Below are positions 63,630 through 64,000 of a stretch of DNA of 64,000 bases, piece after piece; within the stretch, counting starts at the first letter, position 1; every line of letters begins with the position of its first letter. Below the pieces are notes generated by a model. That model was not told where the DNA came from and did not search any database. It worked only from the letters and a program-made list of their open reading frames with translations. Source of the DNA: Bacillus sp. EB01 (GTDB taxonomy: Bacteria > Bacillota > Bacilli > Bacillales > Cytobacillaceae). The stretch is from assembly GCF_000613125.1 (NCBI RefSeq), contig NZ_HG964497.1, forward strand, positions 764,236 to 828,235, written 5' to 3'. The translations under genes and the position numbers were made by a program.

Positions 63630-63735
63630 GATATAAGCCATTTCCGCATGTATATGAGCTGATTTAGCGTGATATGAGCCAATTTAGCGTGGATATGAGC
63701 CTCATATGAGCCGTTTTGGCATGGATATGAGCAAT
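63630..63735. repeat. 21-bp-period repeats, GATATGAGC type
   Basis: TATGAGC or TATAAGC occurs at 63632, 63653, 63673, 63694, 63705 and 63726: spacings 21, 20, 21, 11, 21. The 451-base gap between aor and the divergent ThiF gene contains this and AT-rich DNA but no gene. Confidence 0.8.
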
Positions 63736-63824
63736 TAGACAATATATGGGATTTCAAACCACTCGAAAAATAATAACCAGACAGCTATAGTAATAGATAA
63801 GAGACTTTTGAGATGAGGGATAGA

Positions 63825-64000
63825 ATGAATGGATTGGAACGTTATTCACGCCAAATTCTATTTAAGCCAATTGGGGAAAGTGGGCAGAAGAAGCTGCTCG
63901 AGAGCCGCGCTGCAATCGTCGGAATGGGCGCTCTGGGTACTGTCATTGCCAATCATATGGTTCGTTCGGGTGTAGGATTTGTCCGCCTGATCGACCGCGA
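63825..64000 (+). CDS. ThiF/MoeB/HesA-family adenylyltransferase, 5' part
   Basis: Runs off the window. [20 protein letters not shown] followed by [20 protein letters not shown] is the E1-like nucleotide-binding start of MoeB/ThiF. It activates the C-terminal glycine of MoaD/ThiS-type carriers. The MoaD of the same window is the likely partner. ATG 63825 follows GATGAGGGA; an in-frame ATG four codons earlier is possible. Confidence 0.88.
   Translation, partial: MNGLERYSRQILFKPIGESGQKKLLESRAAIVGMGALGTVIANHMVRSGVGFVRLIDR

Overview
The window looks like chromosomal DNA of an aerobic, endospore-forming Bacillaceae bacterium. GC content is moderate, AT-rich intergenic regions carry strong GGAGG-type ribosome binding sites, and TTG/GTG starts are common. 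The gene content is Bacillus-like: a complete Mrp antiporter operon, an S-box (SAM-I) riboswitch, a SigB-type promoter ahead of an RsbR paralogue, a Fur-boxed HmoA, Hmp flavohaemoglobin, and the ComA/ComB sulfolactate genes known from B. subtilis spores. No rRNA, tRNA, cas genes or prophage were seen.

Layout. 0-8 kb: the end of an azoreductase, an MFS transporter, then a SAM-riboswitch-controlled operon (DsbA-like, AhpD-like, SsuC, SsuB, SsuA) on the minus strand, DoxX and YkvA. 8-14 kb: mrpABCDEFG. 14-20 kb: DUF421, an ankyrin lipoprotein with guanine deaminase, Hmp with an FNR-like promoter, a possible DnaA-box cluster, a small heptad-repeat ORF, a TSUP exporter facing a three-cysteine Rrf2 regulator, and HmoA. 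21-25.5 kb: a divergent sulfur block, with VOC-comA-comB to the left and cysH-sat-cysC to the right. Together these could take sulfate through APS/PAPS to sulfite and on to 3-sulfolactate. 25.5-31 kb: two oxidoreductases, a TnpB-only IS605-type element inside a wrecked CBO0543-family gene, and an RsbR paralogue.

31-45 kb: a TetM-like GTPase, a CPA2 antiporter, PhoD, an orphan PAS histidine kinase, and an RND exporter whose 3' end has been rewritten by an inserted Bacillus-type repeat. 45-53 kb: a NERD protein facing an HTH/RNase H-like gene split at a perfect -1 slippery heptamer, a diguanylate cyclase, a zinc alcohol dehydrogenase, a wrecked ECF sigma gene, and a PadR/DUF2812 pair. 53-64 kb: MsrAB, purine nucleoside phosphorylase, small DUF proteins, a nonsense-interrupted DUF4362 lipoprotein, MoaD, an EamA transporter, DinB, an esterase, a tungsten-type aldehyde ferredoxin oxidoreductase and the start of a divergent ThiF/MoeB.

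The most unusual property lies between the genes. At least seven intergenic regions hold short clusters of imperfect tandem repeats from three unrelated sequence families. All three families have the same 52-bp period and internal dyad symmetry. Two further clusters have a 21-bp period. Both periods are close to whole numbers of DNA helical turns, and in places the hairpin arms covary. Other leads are the frameshift-split RNase H-like gene, the SAM-regulated sulfonate-type operon lacking a monooxygenase, and the TnpB with a displaced RuvC glutamate.

Everything here is read by eye. Family names rest on recognisable motifs and remembered family features, not on database searches.
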